Assembly (NCBI GenBank): GCA_014650015.1
Contig: BMUD01000025.1
Span: 49,183-113,182 of the forward strand
Direction: 5' to 3'
Length of the DNA stretch: 64,000 bases
From: Streptomyces griseoloalbus
GTDB taxonomy: Bacteria; Actinomycetota; Actinomycetes; Streptomycetales; Streptomycetaceae
The translations under genes and the position numbers were made by a program. Shown here one piece after another: positions 63,466 through 64,000 of this stretch. Positions within the stretch are counted from its first letter, which is position 1, and every line of letters starts with the position of its first letter. Below the pieces are notes generated by a model. That model was not told the origin of the DNA, did no database searches, and saw nothing but the letters and a program-made list of their open reading frames with translations.

Positions 63466-63807
63466 TCAGTCAGTGGCCGCCACCGCTTCCTCGACCGAGG
63501 TGTGGATCGGGAACACCTTGGTGAGGCCGGTAATACGGAAGATCTTGAGAATGCGCTCCTGGTTGCAGACCAGGCGCAGCGAGCCCTCATGGGCACGAAC
63601 GCGCTTCAGGCCGCCGACCAGCACGCCGAGTCCGGTGGAGTCGAGGAAGTCCACACCTTCCATGTCGACGACAAGGTGGAAACTGCCGTCGTTCACCAGC
63701 TCGACCAGCTGCTCGCGCAGCTTGGGCGCGGTATATACGTCGATTTCGCCACCGACCCTGACGATCGTGCGATCGCCCATGGTCTCGGTCGACAGGGACA
63801 GGTCCAC
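63466..63807 (-). CDS. bldG: Anti-sigma factor antagonist BldG
   Basis: This 113-residue STAS-domain protein starts [18 protein letters not shown] and carries the phosphorylatable serine Ser57 in [14 protein letters not shown]. From [20 protein letters not shown] to the end [16 protein letters not shown] it appears essentially the same as the known Streptomyces BldG. Unphosphorylated BldG binds anti-sigma factors and frees sigma factors needed for aerial growth and antibiotic synthesis. GTG 63807 follows GGAGG by four bases. Confidence 0.95.
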   Translation of the reverse strand: MDLSLSTETMGDRTIVRVGGEIDVYTAPKLREQLVELVNDGSFHLVVDMEGVDFLDSTGLGVLVGGLKRVRAHEGSLRLVCNQERILKIFRITGLTKVFPIHTSVEEAVAATD

Positions 63808-63920
63808 GGATCCTCCAGCACCTAGCTATCGAGCGGTCGCCCTTGGGGCATCTCGGCCAAGCCCCCGGGACGGTTCGCCAGCCGCGATGGCATTCAATCA
63901 CTTACCTCGATCTTTCTTGA

Positions 63921-63947
63921 CGGTCCGCCGACGGAGTCGGCGGACCG
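63921..63947. terminator. 12-bp hairpin upstream of bldG
   Basis: CGGTCCGCCGAC and its exact complement enclose a three-base loop and are followed on the plus strand by TTTCGCTTTC. It lies 113 bases before bldG and probably ends transcription coming from the neighbouring gene outside the window. Confidence 0.6.
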
Positions 63948-64000
63948 TTTCGCTTTCGGTGGCTGATGCCGGGCAGACCGACAGCCCGAGTGTCGCGTCG

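Overview
This is a 64 kb stretch of a high-GC actinomycete chromosome, almost certainly Streptomyces. The evidence is very high third-position GC, many GTG starts, four-base start/stop overlaps, and gene blocks typical of the Streptomyces core: folP-folB-folK / folE-ftsH-hpt-tilS, the zinc-independent ribosomal protein cluster, an MFS-dTMP kinase fusion next to topA, hppA, and bldG with its partner anti-sigma gene. The window begins inside a response regulator gene and ends just upstream of bldG.

Region by region. 1-1.8 kb: two-component system. 1.9-6.1 kb: a MidA/NDUFAF7-type methyltransferase convergent with an orphan NuoD-like gene, then two PH-domain membrane proteins. 6.1-9.7 kb: a coiled-coil membrane protein and a decayed lysyl-phosphatidylglycerol synthase gene. 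9.8-17.7 kb: folate genes, with ftsH, hpt and tilS on the other strand. 17.9-21.3 kb: a DUF2342 metalloprotease-like gene, a D,D-carboxypeptidase and inorganic pyrophosphatase. 21.4-31.7 kb: a more variable stretch with a ThrE-type exporter, a MITE-like inverted repeat, DedA, a broken TipA-type regulator, glutamate decarboxylase, a PadR-controlled drug-type ABC transporter, a serine hydrolase and an aldehyde dehydrogenase. 31.8-34.0 kb: a whiJ-type developmental module (XRE-DUF5753 protein, ATP-binding protein, DUF397 protein). 34.3-36.8 kb: two divergent operons of zinc-independent ribosomal proteins (S18, L31, L33 / L28, S14) plus a COG0523 protein, sharing a Zur-type promoter. 37-43 kb: two lipoproteins, a DUF2786 protein, a Clp_N-HTH regulator, a family A DNA polymerase and a frameshifted glycosyltransferase. 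43.3-47.5 kb: a translationally coupled ECF sigma / zinc anti-sigma / ABC transporter operon. 47.6-64 kb: tRNA-Thr, a secreted tripeptidyl-aminopeptidase-like hydrolase, holB, the tmk fusion, topA, a small membrane protein, a methyltransferase, a lipoprotein, the proton-pumping pyrophosphatase, and the bldG anti-sigma/anti-anti-sigma pair.

Most worth a second look: the methyltransferase/NuoD-paralogue pair (the paralogue keeps the arginine methylated in complex I but appears to have changed the quinone-site tyrosine); the Clp_N-HTH gene with a palindrome over a predicted leaderless promoter; a composite DNA element shared by the two flanking genes of the whiJ-type module; the sigma/anti-sigma/ABC operon; the COG0523 protein without a P-loop; and four decayed or frameshifted loci whose lesions can be placed in the sequence.
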